Of a stretch of DNA of 25,562 nt, positions 15,287 through 22,939 are shown piece by piece. The stretch is from Solibacillus sp045640265 (GTDB lineage: Bacteria; Bacillota; Bacilli; Bacillales_A; Planococcaceae). Position 1 is the first letter of the stretch. Every line of letters begins with the position of its first letter. Where the stretch lies: the NCBI GenBank assembly GCA_045640265.1, contig JAZUES010000295.1:1-25562 (forward strand), in the 5' to 3' direction. Made by a program: the position numbers and the translations under genes. The notes under the pieces are model-generated. The model was not told the DNA's origin, ran no database searches, and saw nothing but the letters and a program-made list of their open reading frames with translations.

Positions 15287-16597
15287 ATGACCAAACCAGT
15301 AATCGCCATCGTAGGACGTCCGAACGTAGGTAAATCGACGATCTTTAACCGCATCGTCGGAGAACGTGTATCAATCGTGGAAGATATTCCAGGTGTAACA
15401 CGTGACCGTATTTATAGTTCGGCGGATTGGCTAGCATATGAATTTAATATCATCGATACAGGTGGTATTGAGATAGGCGATGAGCCATTTTTAGAGCAAA
15501 TTCGTCAACAAGCAGAAATCGCTATTGATGAAGCAGACGTTATCATTTTCATGACAAATGGTCGTGAAGGCGTAACCGCTGCCGATGAGCAAGTAGCAAA
15601 AATTTTATACAAAACAAAAAAACCAGTCGTATTAGCAGTTAACAAAGTTGATAACCCAGATATGCGTCACATGCTTTATGATTTCTATTCATTAGGATTC
15701 GGCGAGCCTTGGCCAATTTCAGGTTCTCACGGTTTAGGTTTAGGGGATTTACTAGATGAGTGTGCAAAACACTTCCCAGAACCAAACGAAGAGCAATACG
15801 ATGAAGACACGATTAAATTCTCACTTATTGGTCGTCCAAACGTAGGGAAATCATCACTTGTGAATTCTTTCTTAGGTGAGGAACGTGTTATCGTAAGTGA
15901 AATTCAAGGGACAACACGTGATGCAATTGATACGCCGTACTCTTATGACGGCAATGATTATGTCATCATTGATACAGCGGGTATGCGTAAAAAAGGGAAA
16001 GTATACGAATCGACAGAAAAATACTCTGTTCTACGTGCACTACGAGCAATTGAACGCTCAGATGTTGTTTTAGTTGTTATGAATGCTGAAGAAGGTATTC
16101 AAGAACAAGATAAAAAAATCGCTGGTTATGCGCATGAAGCGGGTAAAGCAGTTATTATCGTAGTAAACAAATGGGATGCTCTTGAAAAAGATGATAAAAC
16201 GATGAACCGTTTTACAGAACAAATTCGTGAACATTTCTTATTCTTAGACTACGCACCAATCGTTTACGTATCAGCGAAAACGAAACAACGTGTACTTAGC
16301 ATACTACCTGTTATCCAGCGTGTAAGTGAAAACCACGCAATGCGTATTCAATCTTCTGTTTTAAATGAATTAATTGAAGATGCAGTAGCACGTAACCCAG
16401 CTCCAACGGATAAAGGGCGTCGCTTACGTATTTACTACGCAACTCAAGTGGCAATCAAACCACCAACATTCGTTGTGTTCGTAAATGAACCTGAAATGAT
16501 GCACTTCTCATATGAACGTTTCTTAGAAAACCGTATTCGTGAAACATTTGATTTTGAAGGTACGCCAATTCGTTTAATTACACGTGCTCGTGACTAA
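15287..16597 (+). CDS. der: Ribosome-assembly GTPase Der (EngA)
   Basis: This protein has two GTPase domains in tandem and a C-terminal KH-like domain and acts in 50S subunit assembly. G-domain 1 has GRPNVGKST (10-18), DTGG (57-60) and NKVD (119-122). G-domain 2 has GRPNVGKSS (182-190), DTAGM and NKWD. The KH-like domain covers the last 85 residues (RRLRIYYATQVAIKPPTFVVF). ATG at 15287 gives 436 residues, which I recall as the length of the B. subtilis protein, with GGAAGG 12 nt upstream. ATG at 15275 would add MKYR, but it starts directly at the end of GGAAGG. The gene has its own promoter and a terminator behind it. Confidence 0.97.
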   Translation: MTKPVIAIVGRPNVGKSTIFNRIVGERVSIVEDIPGVTRDRIYSSADWLAYEFNIIDTGGIEIGDEPFLEQIRQQAEIAIDEADVIIFMTNGREGVTAADEQVAKILYKTKKPVVLAVNKVDNPDMRHMLYDFYSLGFGEPWPISGSHGLGLGDLLDECAKHFPEPNEEQYDEDTIKFSLIGRPNVGKSSLVNSFLGEERVIVSEIQGTTRDAIDTPYSYDGNDYVIIDTAGMRKKGKVYESTEKYSVLRALRAIERSDVVLVVMNAEEGIQEQDKKIAGYAHEAGKAVIIVVNKWDALEKDDKTMNRFTEQIREHFLFLDYAPIVYVSAKTKQRVLSILPVIQRVSENHAMRIQSSVLNELIEDAVARNPAPTDKGRRLRIYYATQVAIKPPTFVVFVNEPEMMHFSYERFLENRIRETFDFEGTPIRLITRARD

Positions 16598-16611
16598 TCA
16601 AATAAAACTTG

Positions 16612-16643
16612 CGCTAGTTTATGAAAATGAACTAGCGTTTTTG
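16612..16643 (+). terminator. Intrinsic terminator after der
   Basis: An 11-bp stem CGCTAGTTTAT with ATGAACTAGCG (one U-G pair) has a GAAA loop and is followed by TTTTTTG. Confidence 0.85.
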
Positions 16644-16711
16644 TTCAATAAGGAGAATTTGACTTGAAGTAGTAAAATAGAAAAACTTTAAGTGAAATTG
16701 GGGGTTATATT

Positions 16712-17725
16712 ATGGAAAAAGTAGTAGTGTTAGGTGCTGGTTCATGGGGGACTGCATTAGCCATTGTGTTGGCTGAAAACGGGCATGATACCTTAATCTG
16801 GTCACACCGTGCAGATCAAGCTGCTGAAATTAATGAACAGCATACAAATAAAAAATATTTACCAAATACAGTGTTACCAGAATCACTAAACGCAACAAGT
16901 GATTTACAACAAGCAGCGCAACATGCGACAACGATTGTTATGGCAGTGCCGACAAAAGGCATTCGTGAAGTATGTAAGAATATCTCAACATTTATCAAAG
17001 AAAAAACATTATTTGTTCATGTATCGAAAGGTATTGAACCAGACTCATTAATGCGTATTTCGGATATAATGAAAGAAAGCTTAGATGAAAAGGCTGTCAG
17101 TGATATTGTTGTATTATCAGGTCCTTCTCATGCTGAAGAAGTGGTGTTACATCACCCAACGACAGTAACGGCTGCAAGTGAAAATTTAGTGGCAGCTGAA
17201 AAAGTGCAAGATTTATTTATGAATAATTATTTCCGTATTTACTCAAATGACGATGTTACCGGGGTTGAAATCGGAGGAGCATTAAAAAATGTTATTGCAC
17301 TTGCTGCAGGGATTACAGACGGCTTAAACTACGGGGACAATGCAAAAGCGGCATTAATTACACGTGGTTTAGCTGAAATTACACGACTTGGTGTGAAAAT
17401 GGGAGGAAATCCATTTACATTCGCAGGGCTAACAGGCATGGGAGACTTAATCGCAACGTGTACAAGTGTGCATTCACGCAACTGGCGAGCAGGTAATTTA
17501 CTTGGAAAAGGTATGAAACTAGAACAAGTTCTCGATGAAATGGGTATGGTTGTTGAAGGTGTACGCACAACGAAGGCTGCTTTCCAATTAGCACAAAAGT
17601 ATAAAGTGCCAATGCCGATTACTTCTGCATTATATGAAGTACTGTTTGATCAAAAAGAACCAAAAGTGGCAGTGGATGAACTGATGGTTCGAATGAAAAA
17701 ACGAGAAATCGATGAATTGAGTTAA
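16712..17725 (+). CDS. gpsA: NAD(P)-dependent glycerol-3-phosphate dehydrogenase
   Basis: The enzyme reduces dihydroxyacetone phosphate to sn-glycerol 3-phosphate, the backbone for phospholipids. The Rossmann motif is VLGAGSWGTALA (6-17). The SGPSHAEEV segment (136-144) and the catalytic-domain signature GGALKNVIALAAGITDGLNY (188-207) with Lys192 are conserved in GpsA. Length 337 residues is typical. ATG at 16712 has a GGGGGT upstream. The gene sits alone between terminators, downstream of der as in B. subtilis. Confidence 0.97.
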   Translation: MEKVVVLGAGSWGTALAIVLAENGHDTLIWSHRADQAAEINEQHTNKKYLPNTVLPESLNATSDLQQAAQHATTIVMAVPTKGIREVCKNISTFIKEKTLFVHVSKGIEPDSLMRISDIMKESLDEKAVSDIVVLSGPSHAEEVVLHHPTTVTAASENLVAAEKVQDLFMNNYFRIYSNDDVTGVEIGGALKNVIALAAGITDGLNYGDNAKAALITRGLAEITRLGVKMGGNPFTFAGLTGMGDLIATCTSVHSRNWRAGNLLGKGMKLEQVLDEMGMVVEGVRTTKAAFQLAQKYKVPMPITSALYEVLFDQKEPKVAVDELMVRMKKREIDELS

Positions 17726-17792
17726 TTGCCATCCTGTTGATTTATTGTAAAAAGTGAAAATAAAGAAAAAATTTAATAAATTGTCACAATTA

Positions 17793-17826
17793 GGGAGGTA
17801 TCTGAGCATACCTCCTATTTTTTTTG
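17793..17826 (+). terminator. Intrinsic terminator after gpsA
   Basis: GGAGGTA pairs with TACCTCC around TCTGAGCA, extended by a G-U pair, and a run of eight or more T follows. Confidence 0.75.
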
Positions 17827-17890
17827 AGGCGGAAAGGCTATAATAATTAGCGGAATAGAAGTGGAAAATAAAAGAAAGGCGGTCTCACCA

Positions 17891-18160
17891 TTGCAACATC
17901 TTCTGCAAGTAACGAACCCCTCATCGTTTATGGTATTAGCATCTAATCGTGGTCCTTTAGCGAGTATGCACGCGCTAGATGTTATGTGGGTTTCGTTTTA
18001 TTCGATAGGCTTACTATTAGCTTCCTTATTACTTATTTCTGCCATCCGAAAATGGATACATAACTCTGTCTTAGCCTTTATTCTTAGATTAATCGCTTAT
18101 GGAATATTTTTAATAGGAACTTTTTTAATGGTTCTCGTAATACTTACGTGGCCAAACTAG
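17891..18160 (+). CDS. yphE: DUF2768-type small membrane protein (YphE-like)
   Basis: The conserved part is the last 64 residues (from MHALDVMWVSFYSIGLLL), with two transmembrane helices and the ending TFLMVLVILTWPN. This fits DUF2768 and the position of yphE between gpsA and yphF in B. subtilis. The start is not certain. TTG at 17891 has AAAGGCGG 8 nt upstream (89 residues) and is my choice. GTG at 17861 would give 99 residues. ATG at 17966 would give only the conserved core but has a poor binding site. A TATAAT at 17839-17844 may be the -10. yphF follows after 18 nt, so they are likely co-transcribed. Function unknown. Confidence 0.75.
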   Translation: MQHLLQVTNPSSFMVLASNRGPLASMHALDVMWVSFYSIGLLLASLLLISAIRKWIHNSVLAFILRLIAYGIFLIGTFLMVLVILTWPN

Positions 18161-18178
18161 TAATGGAGGAATAAAGAA

Positions 18179-18901
18179 ATGAAATGGTCTAAACTATTTG
18201 TACTCTTATCTCTCATGGTCATGGTGCTAGCTGGCTGTGGTTCAACGACAAACTTTGATCAATCAAGCATGGTACCAGATGTAGATATGTTAGCGGGTGT
18301 TCAACGCGCTGTGAATGAATACCGGGAAGATACGGGAGTACTTCCGATTAAAACAAGAGATCAGGATACAGATATTTTCATTAAATATTTAGTTGATTTT
18401 GATAAGCTTGTACCAAAGTATATAGGTTCCCCCCCAGCAAATGCCTATGAAAAAGGCGGCATTTTTCAATATATAATTTGGAACCCAGAAGAAAACCCAA
18501 CTGTAAAACTTGTCGATTTACGCACACCGGAGCGTATACGAGAAATTAATATTCGATTTTCAAGTACAAAATACCCGCAATTCAAAGATAAAATCGTAGA
18601 ACATGTATACACAATCAATTACAAAAATATCGGCTATAAACAAGACGTTACAGTTCAAAGTCCATATTCAAATACGCAATTACCGTTAGTTGTTACGTCT
18701 GAAGGTAATTTATATGTCGATTACTCAATCGACCTATACAAATTTATGAAAGAAAATGGTATTACGGCTACACCTGGTGAAGATATTCGAGAAATTTTAG
18801 TCGAAGCATCCCCAATTGTCCCAGCGTATTCATTGCCTTACACAGTTGATGAAAACAATGAACCCGTAATTATGTATGACCCAATCAATATAGAAAAATA
18901 A
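18179..18901 (+). CDS. yphF: Lipoprotein YphF
   Basis: This 240-residue protein begins with a lipoprotein signal peptide: MKWSK, a hydrophobic core, and the lipobox LAGC with Cys20 as the lipid-modified residue. The mature part has no transmembrane helix and should lie on the outer face of the cytoplasmic membrane. No catalytic motif is visible. Position between a yphE-like gene and spoIVA matches B. subtilis yphF, whose function is not known. ATG at 18179 follows GGAGGA by 8 nt, and a terminator follows the stop by a few bases. Confidence 0.85.
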   Translation: MKWSKLFVLLSLMVMVLAGCGSTTNFDQSSMVPDVDMLAGVQRAVNEYREDTGVLPIKTRDQDTDIFIKYLVDFDKLVPKYIGSPPANAYEKGGIFQYIIWNPEENPTVKLVDLRTPERIREINIRFSSTKYPQFKDKIVEHVYTINYKNIGYKQDVTVQSPYSNTQLPLVVTSEGNLYVDYSIDLYKFMKENGITATPGEDIREILVEASPIVPAYSLPYTVDENNEPVIMYDPINIEK

Positions 18902-18907
18902 TGAATC

Positions 18908-18938
18908 ATCCTACACAGCTATTTGTGTGGGATTTTTT
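18908..18938 (+). terminator. Intrinsic terminator after yphF
   Basis: ATCCTACACA pairs with TGTGTGGGAT (one U-G pair) around a 6-nt loop and runs into TTTTTT. Confidence 0.8.
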
Positions 18939-18966
18939 CATATTTAAAGAGAATTTGACATAAAGT
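18938..18966 (+). promoter_or_regulatory. Sigma-E-type mother-cell promoter of spoIVA
   Basis: TCATATT (18938-18944) fully fits the sigma-E -35 pattern KMATATT. CATAAAGT (18959-18966) matches the -10 pattern CATACAHT at 6 of 8 positions. The spacer is 14 bp, the preferred length. The expected start leaves a leader of about 70 nt before spoIVA. spoIVA is a known sigma-E target in B. subtilis. Confidence 0.65.
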
Positions 18967-19043
18967 GTTGTTGATAGTGCTTATTGTGTAATTTCGAGTG
19001 AAAGAGCATTTGTTAGGATAAATAGTTTAAAGGAGGAAAAGCA

Positions 19044-20522
19044 ATTAGCGAGCAAATTTTTCAGCAATTAGCTGAACGGACGAATGGTGATATTTATATT
19101 GGGGTTGTTGGACCGGTTCGAGTTGGAAAATCTACTTTTGTCAAAAAAGTCATGGAGGGCGTTGTGCTACCTAATATTACCAATGCAGAAGATAAGATGC
19201 GAGCAATGGACGAGTTGCCTCAAAGTTCGCCTGGACCCGTTATTATGACATCAGAGCCGAAGTTTGTCCCTGCACAAGGAACGACAATAGCGATTGGTGA
19301 GAATTCGATTCCTTTCCGTATCCGACTAGTTGACTGTGTTGGATATGTTATCGAAGGAGCAAAAGGTTATGAGGATGAAAATGGACCGAAATACGTTCAT
19401 ACACCATGGCATACAGAACCTATAGCTTTCGAGGAAGCGGCAAAAATTGGGACAGATAAAGTTATTCGTGATCATGCTAATATTGGGATAGTTGTAACAA
19501 CAGATGGTACAGTAAATGGTATAAAACGGTCTGCTGCCCAAAAAGCGGAGCAAGAAATTATTGAGCAACTAACTGAAATCGGCAAACCTTTTGTTGTTGT
19601 GTTAAATAGTGCCACGCCAAATACACATGAAACACTAACGTTACGACAAACGCTAGCAGACCAATATGATGCACCTGTCATTGTCACGTCAATTGATACA
19701 TTACAGCCGTTAGATGTAGCAGCTATATTACAAGAGGCATTATTTGAATTTAAAGTAAATCAAATCGAAGTGGAAAAACCAGATTGGCTTGAAGTGCTTG
19801 GTGATAATCATGAACTCAATGAAACAATTGCTTTTGCAGTTAGTCAAATCAAAGATGATGTCATGAAAATTCGAGATGTCGAAAATGCGAGTACTATTTT
19901 ACAAGACATTGATTTTGTTGAAAGTTGTCATGTCGAAAATATCGATGCAGGTCAAGGTATAGCGACATTACGTCTAACGGTAAATGGCGAAATGTATAAA
20001 AAAGTATGCGAACAGTGGTTAGAAAAGCCAGTGGATTCAAAAAAAGATTGGTTACTCTTTATTAAAGAGGCGTCAGAAGCAAAAGCAGCACAAAGTCGTT
20101 TCAGCGAAGCCATTCAACAAGCGAAAGAGGATGGTTACGGGGTGACATTACCTGCAATGGAAGAGTTCTCACCAAATGAACCAGAATTAATTCAACAAAA
20201 TAATTTTTACGGTGTGCGAATGAAAGCATCAGCTCCTTCTTATCATATTATTCGTATTGATATGGAAGCAGAATTTTCGCCATTAATCGGCTCGGAATTC
20301 CATAGTCAGCATTTATTGAAAGATTTACAACACGCTTATGATCATGATCGGCAAGCATTATGGAGTACGCAAGTGTTTGGAACACCGCTACATGAAGTAT
20401 TAACAGAAAGTATTCGTTATAAAATGAAAGCTGTGCCTACAGGTGCGAAAAATCGTATGCGTCTGATGCTTGAACGGATGATTAATGAAGGAGAGAGAGG
20501 ACTTATTACGTTTATACTTTAA
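19044..20522 (+). CDS. spoIVA: Stage IV sporulation protein A (spore coat ATPase), apparent ATT start
   Basis: SpoIVA polymerises with ATP on the forespore surface as the base of the coat. From ATT at 19044 the protein is 492 residues, the length I recall for B. subtilis SpoIVA. It begins (M)SEQIFQQLAERTNGDIY, followed by the P-loop GPVRVGKST (about 24-32), a conserved LVDCVGY segment, GAKGYEDENGP and the typical ending MINEGERGLITFIL. Upstream of the first ATG (19152) there is no in-frame ATG, GTG, TTG or CTG back to the TAG at 19023. AGGAGG at 19031-19036 lies exactly 7 nt before the ATT. Starting at 19152 would remove the P-loop and leave no binding site. So ATT is the likely start, unless the base call is wrong. 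A sigma-E-like promoter precedes it. Confidence 0.93.
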   Translation: MSEQIFQQLAERTNGDIYIGVVGPVRVGKSTFVKKVMEGVVLPNITNAEDKMRAMDELPQSSPGPVIMTSEPKFVPAQGTTIAIGENSIPFRIRLVDCVGYVIEGAKGYEDENGPKYVHTPWHTEPIAFEEAAKIGTDKVIRDHANIGIVVTTDGTVNGIKRSAAQKAEQEIIEQLTEIGKPFVVVLNSATPNTHETLTLRQTLADQYDAPVIVTSIDTLQPLDVAAILQEALFEFKVNQIEVEKPDWLEVLGDNHELNETIAFAVSQIKDDVMKIRDVENASTILQDIDFVESCHVENIDAGQGIATLRLTVNGEMYKKVCEQWLEKPVDSKKDWLLFIKEASEAKAAQSRFSEAIQQAKEDGYGVTLPAMEEFSPNEPELIQQNNFYGVRMKASAPSYHIIRIDMEAEFSPLIGSEFHSQHLLKDLQHAYDHDRQALWSTQVFGTPLHEVLTESIRYKMKAVPTGAKNRMRLMLERMINEGERGLITFIL

Positions 20523-20637
20523 AAAATAGGTTATATACTAATGTAGTGAAAAGTCCATATCTTTAGGAGTTTTGTCATGTAAATTTAGTTTTTTTGTAAA
20601 AAAAGCGAAAATATCAAGGAAACATGATTGAATTCAG

Positions 20638-20666
20638 TTGCGTAGCGGTTTTCAGTGTGTTACTCT
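20638..20666 (+). promoter_or_regulatory. Possible promoter of hbs
   Basis: TTGCGT (20638-20643) is followed after 17 bp by TACTCT, preceded by an extended TGT. The -10 hexamer is poor. No terminator is clear between spoIVA and hbs. Confidence 0.3.
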
Positions 20667-20712
20667 TTTTACAGGATTTAGATTCATGACCCTTTGAGAG
20701 GAGGTGAATGGT

Positions 20713-20985
20713 GTGAATAAAACAGAATTAGTAAACTCAGTTGCTGAAGCGGCAGGTCTTTCTAAGAAAGACGCTTCAAAAGCAGTTGAATCTGTATTTG
20801 AAACGATTCAAGAAGCTCTTGCAAAGGGTGATAAAGTACAATTAATCGGTTTTGGTAACTTTGAAGTACGTGAACGTGCGGCTCGTAAAGGTCGTAATCC
20901 ACAAACTGGTAAAGAAATCGAAATTGCTGCTTCAAAAGTACCTGCTTTCAAGCCAGGTAAAGCACTTAAAGACGCTGTAAAATAA
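20713..20985 (+). CDS. hbs: Histone-like DNA-binding protein HU
   Basis: This nucleoid protein of 90 residues acts as a dimer. The HU signature GFGNFEVRERAARKGRNPQT (about 46-65) covers the DNA-binding arm, and the ending VPAFKPGKALKDAVK is canonical. GTG at 20713 is chosen because AGGAGGTG lies 6 nt upstream and the protein then begins MNKTELVNSVAEAAG as in other HU proteins. GTG at 20704 overlaps the binding site itself. The gene stands alone, with a strong terminator behind. Confidence 0.97.
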   Translation: MNKTELVNSVAEAAGLSKKDASKAVESVFETIQEALAKGDKVQLIGFGNFEVRERAARKGRNPQTGKEIEIAASKVPAFKPGKALKDAVK

Positions 20986-21006
20986 TACAGTAGTCTTGGG
21001 TTACAT

Positions 21007-21042
21007 AGAGTAGTTTTCAGTTTACTGAAGACTACTCTTTTT
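21007..21042 (+). terminator. Intrinsic terminator after hbs
   Basis: A 14-bp stem AGAGTAGTTTTCAG with CTGAAGACTACTCT (one U-G pair) and TTTA loop is followed by TTTTTATTTTT. Confidence 0.85.
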
Positions 21043-21246
21043 ATTTTTGTTTTATTATGTAGAAGAATGCTAAAAATAGTAGAACAGTTTTGAACTTATC
21101 CGCTTAATGTGCTACGATTCAAGGGTATGTTATTAAGAGAAAATTATATAATTCATGATAGAATTTTGGCACGTGTTGTTTTATAGGTGCGATCAATTTC
21201 ATTTATACATAAAAAACGTTTTGGATTTGTAGGAGGAACTTGTTTC

Positions 21247-21816
21247 ATGACAAATGTCGATTTAAAAAAGATAGAAGAAGCTGTAAAAATGATTTTAGAA
21301 GCCGTTGGGGAAGATGTGGAACGTGAAGGATTACTCGATACACCAAAACGTGTCTCAAAAATGTATGCAGAAATGTTCAGTGGGTTAAATGAAAATCCGC
21401 GCGAATATTTCAGTACTGTATTTCATGAAGACCATGAAGAAATGGTCTTAGTGAAAGATATTCCATTCTATTCTATGTGCGAGCATCATTTAGTGCCATT
21501 TTACGGAAAAGCCCATGTTGCGTATATTCCGAAAGATGGGAAAGTGGCAGGCTTAAGCAAATTAGGTCGTTGCGTGGAATCTGTAGCACGCCGTCCACAA
21601 TTACAAGAGCGCATTACATCAACTGTAGCAGATACCATTATGGAAATGCTTGAACCAAAAGGTGTTTATGTTGTCGTAGAGGCAGAACATATGTGTATGA
21701 CGATGCGTGGCTTGAAAAAACCAGGTTCTAAAACAGTCACATCGGTAGCACGTGGTATTTACGAACAAGATGATGTGAAACGTAGAGAAGTTATGACATT
21801 TATCCAAATGAAATAA
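21247..21816 (+). CDS. folE: GTP cyclohydrolase I (MtrA)
   Basis: The enzyme converts GTP to 7,8-dihydroneopterin triphosphate, the first step of folate synthesis. Zinc ligands are visible: Cys78 and His81 in FYSMCEHHLVPF, and Cys150 in EAEHMCMTMRG. GLSKLGRCVESVARRPQLQE (102-121) is the family signature. ATG at 21247 follows AGGAGG by 10 nt and gives 189 residues. The frame is open for 20 codons upstream, but that part is not family-like. mtrB follows after 57 nt, the mtrAB operon order of Bacillus. Confidence 0.97.
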   Translation: MTNVDLKKIEEAVKMILEAVGEDVEREGLLDTPKRVSKMYAEMFSGLNENPREYFSTVFHEDHEEMVLVKDIPFYSMCEHHLVPFYGKAHVAYIPKDGKVAGLSKLGRCVESVARRPQLQERITSTVADTIMEMLEPKGVYVVVEAEHMCMTMRGLKKPGSKTVTSVARGIYEQDDVKRREVMTFIQMK

Positions 21817-21873
21817 TTCATAAAATTTATGGTATGATGTACAAAGAAAAATGTGATGAGGGAGAACGAAATA

Positions 21874-22089
21874 ATGGCACAAACAGACTATATTGTGATT
21901 GAAGCTGAAGAAGATGGCGTACATGTAATCGGCTTAACACGTGGTTTAGATACAAAATTTCATCATTCTGAAAAATTAGATGCTGGCGAAGTAATGATTG
22001 CGCAATTTACAGAGCATACTTCAGCAATGAAAATTCGCGGCAAAGCGAAAATTCATTCTGCCCATGGCGTCGTACAAAGTAAAAGATAA
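21874..22089 (+). CDS. mtrB: Tryptophan RNA-binding attenuation protein (TRAP)
   Basis: TRAP forms an 11-subunit ring that binds tryptophan and then wraps (G/U)AG-repeat RNA in trp leader transcripts, ending transcription or blocking translation. The 71-residue protein keeps the core VIGLTRGLDTKFHHSEKLD and IAQFTEHTSAMKIRG. The RNA-binding Lys34, Lys53 and Arg55 correspond to Lys37, Lys56 and Arg58 of the B. subtilis protein by alignment. ATG at 21874 has GAGGGAG 10 nt upstream; an ATG seven codons earlier overlaps this site. The target trp operon is outside the window. Co-transcribed with folE by layout. Confidence 0.97.
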   Translation: MAQTDYIVIEAEEDGVHVIGLTRGLDTKFHHSEKLDAGEVMIAQFTEHTSAMKIRGKAKIHSAHGVVQSKR

Positions 22090-22094
22090 ATAAA

Positions 22095-22144
22095 TTGAAT
22101 GAACTATTTTATTGAGAATAAAATAAGATTCAAATCAATTTTTT
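22095..22144 (+). terminator. AT-rich hairpin after mtrB, possible weak terminator
   Basis: TATTTTATT-GAG-AATAAAATA is a perfect 9-bp stem (22105-22125), extended outside by TTGAAT and ATTCAA (22095-22133). A TTTTTT run follows about 7 nt later. It has almost no GC, so termination may be inefficient. Confidence 0.4.
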
Positions 22145-22169
22145 ATAACACTGAAATGGAGTAATTTCT

Positions 22170-22913
22170 ATGAGTGCAACATTTATAACACAATCGGTTC
22201 AAGCGTTAAAATCAAATATTTATCAATTTGTTCGTCATAGAGCATTACTACAAAATGTTGGACAACCTATGTTGCAAGAAGAGCAGTTGTTCTTTATTCA
22301 ACTACCCTTTTTGAATGGAGAAAACATGACAAAAGAGCGTGAAATTAGTGCGTCAACAGTAGGGATTGTCCATGCTTCTTTGCAAGAACATGAAAAAATT
22401 AAAGAAACAGATGCGACGAGTAAACAGCAACAATTAACTGTTCTATCAGGTGACTATTATAGTGGACGCTACTATCAGTTGCTTGCACAAACTGGAAACA
22501 TTACGTTAATCCAAAAGTTATCAAAAGGTATTGTTAATCGCTGTGAGCATCAAATTAAAATATATGAACAAGAACAAAGAACCTTACAACAAGGTATTGA
22601 AAGTTTAATGGCTATTGAATGTGAGCTTATTGAACAATATTATGACGTGTTTGAGTTTTCGTACCTTTCAAAAGTTATGAAAGAAACATTAACTTATTTA
22701 CGTTTAAATAAAGAACTTGCGTTACTTAAAAACGGTAAGGAAAGCTTCTTAACTAAAGTGCTATGCCTACGTGATCAAAGTGCAATCGTTTCCATTCAAA
22801 ATGACCTGCAACTTGAACAAGCCAAGCGTCAACAACAACTGCTTGAATTGGTAGAGCAAATGAACCTCAAACAAGAGTTGAAGCAACATATTGAGGAATA
22901 CATCACTTTATAA
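22170..22913 (+). CDS. hepS: Heptaprenyl diphosphate synthase component I
   Basis: This small, non-catalytic subunit of the two-part prenyl synthase sets the C35 chain length of the menaquinone side chain. The 247-residue protein is mainly helical. The region around residues 85-125 (DATSKQQQLTVLSGDYYSGR, then YYQLLAQTGNITLIQKLSKG) is the recognisable core of the family, with LSGDYYSGRYY being the strongest signal. Sequence conservation in this subunit is generally low, so the context matters: menG and hepT (the catalytic subunit) follow directly. ATG at 22170 has a GGAG a few nt upstream. Confidence 0.9.
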   Translation: MSATFITQSVQALKSNIYQFVRHRALLQNVGQPMLQEEQLFFIQLPFLNGENMTKEREISASTVGIVHASLQEHEKIKETDATSKQQQLTVLSGDYYSGRYYQLLAQTGNITLIQKLSKGIVNRCEHQIKIYEQEQRTLQQGIESLMAIECELIEQYYDVFEFSYLSKVMKETLTYLRLNKELALLKNGKESFLTKVLCLRDQSAIVSIQNDLQLEQAKRQQQLLELVEQMNLKQELKQHIEEYITL

Positions 22914-22939
22914 GTGGGAAGAAGAAAGGTTTTGAAAAA

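Noticed and set aside
19152..20522. spoIVA starting at its first ATG
   Set aside because: This would remove the P-loop and 36 conserved residues, and there is no ribosome binding site at that place.
20572..20631. A 19-codon frame (TTG start after TAGGAG) between spoIVA and hbs
   Set aside because: Very short, Lys/Phe-rich from a poly-T/poly-A stretch, and the spacing to the binding site is too short.
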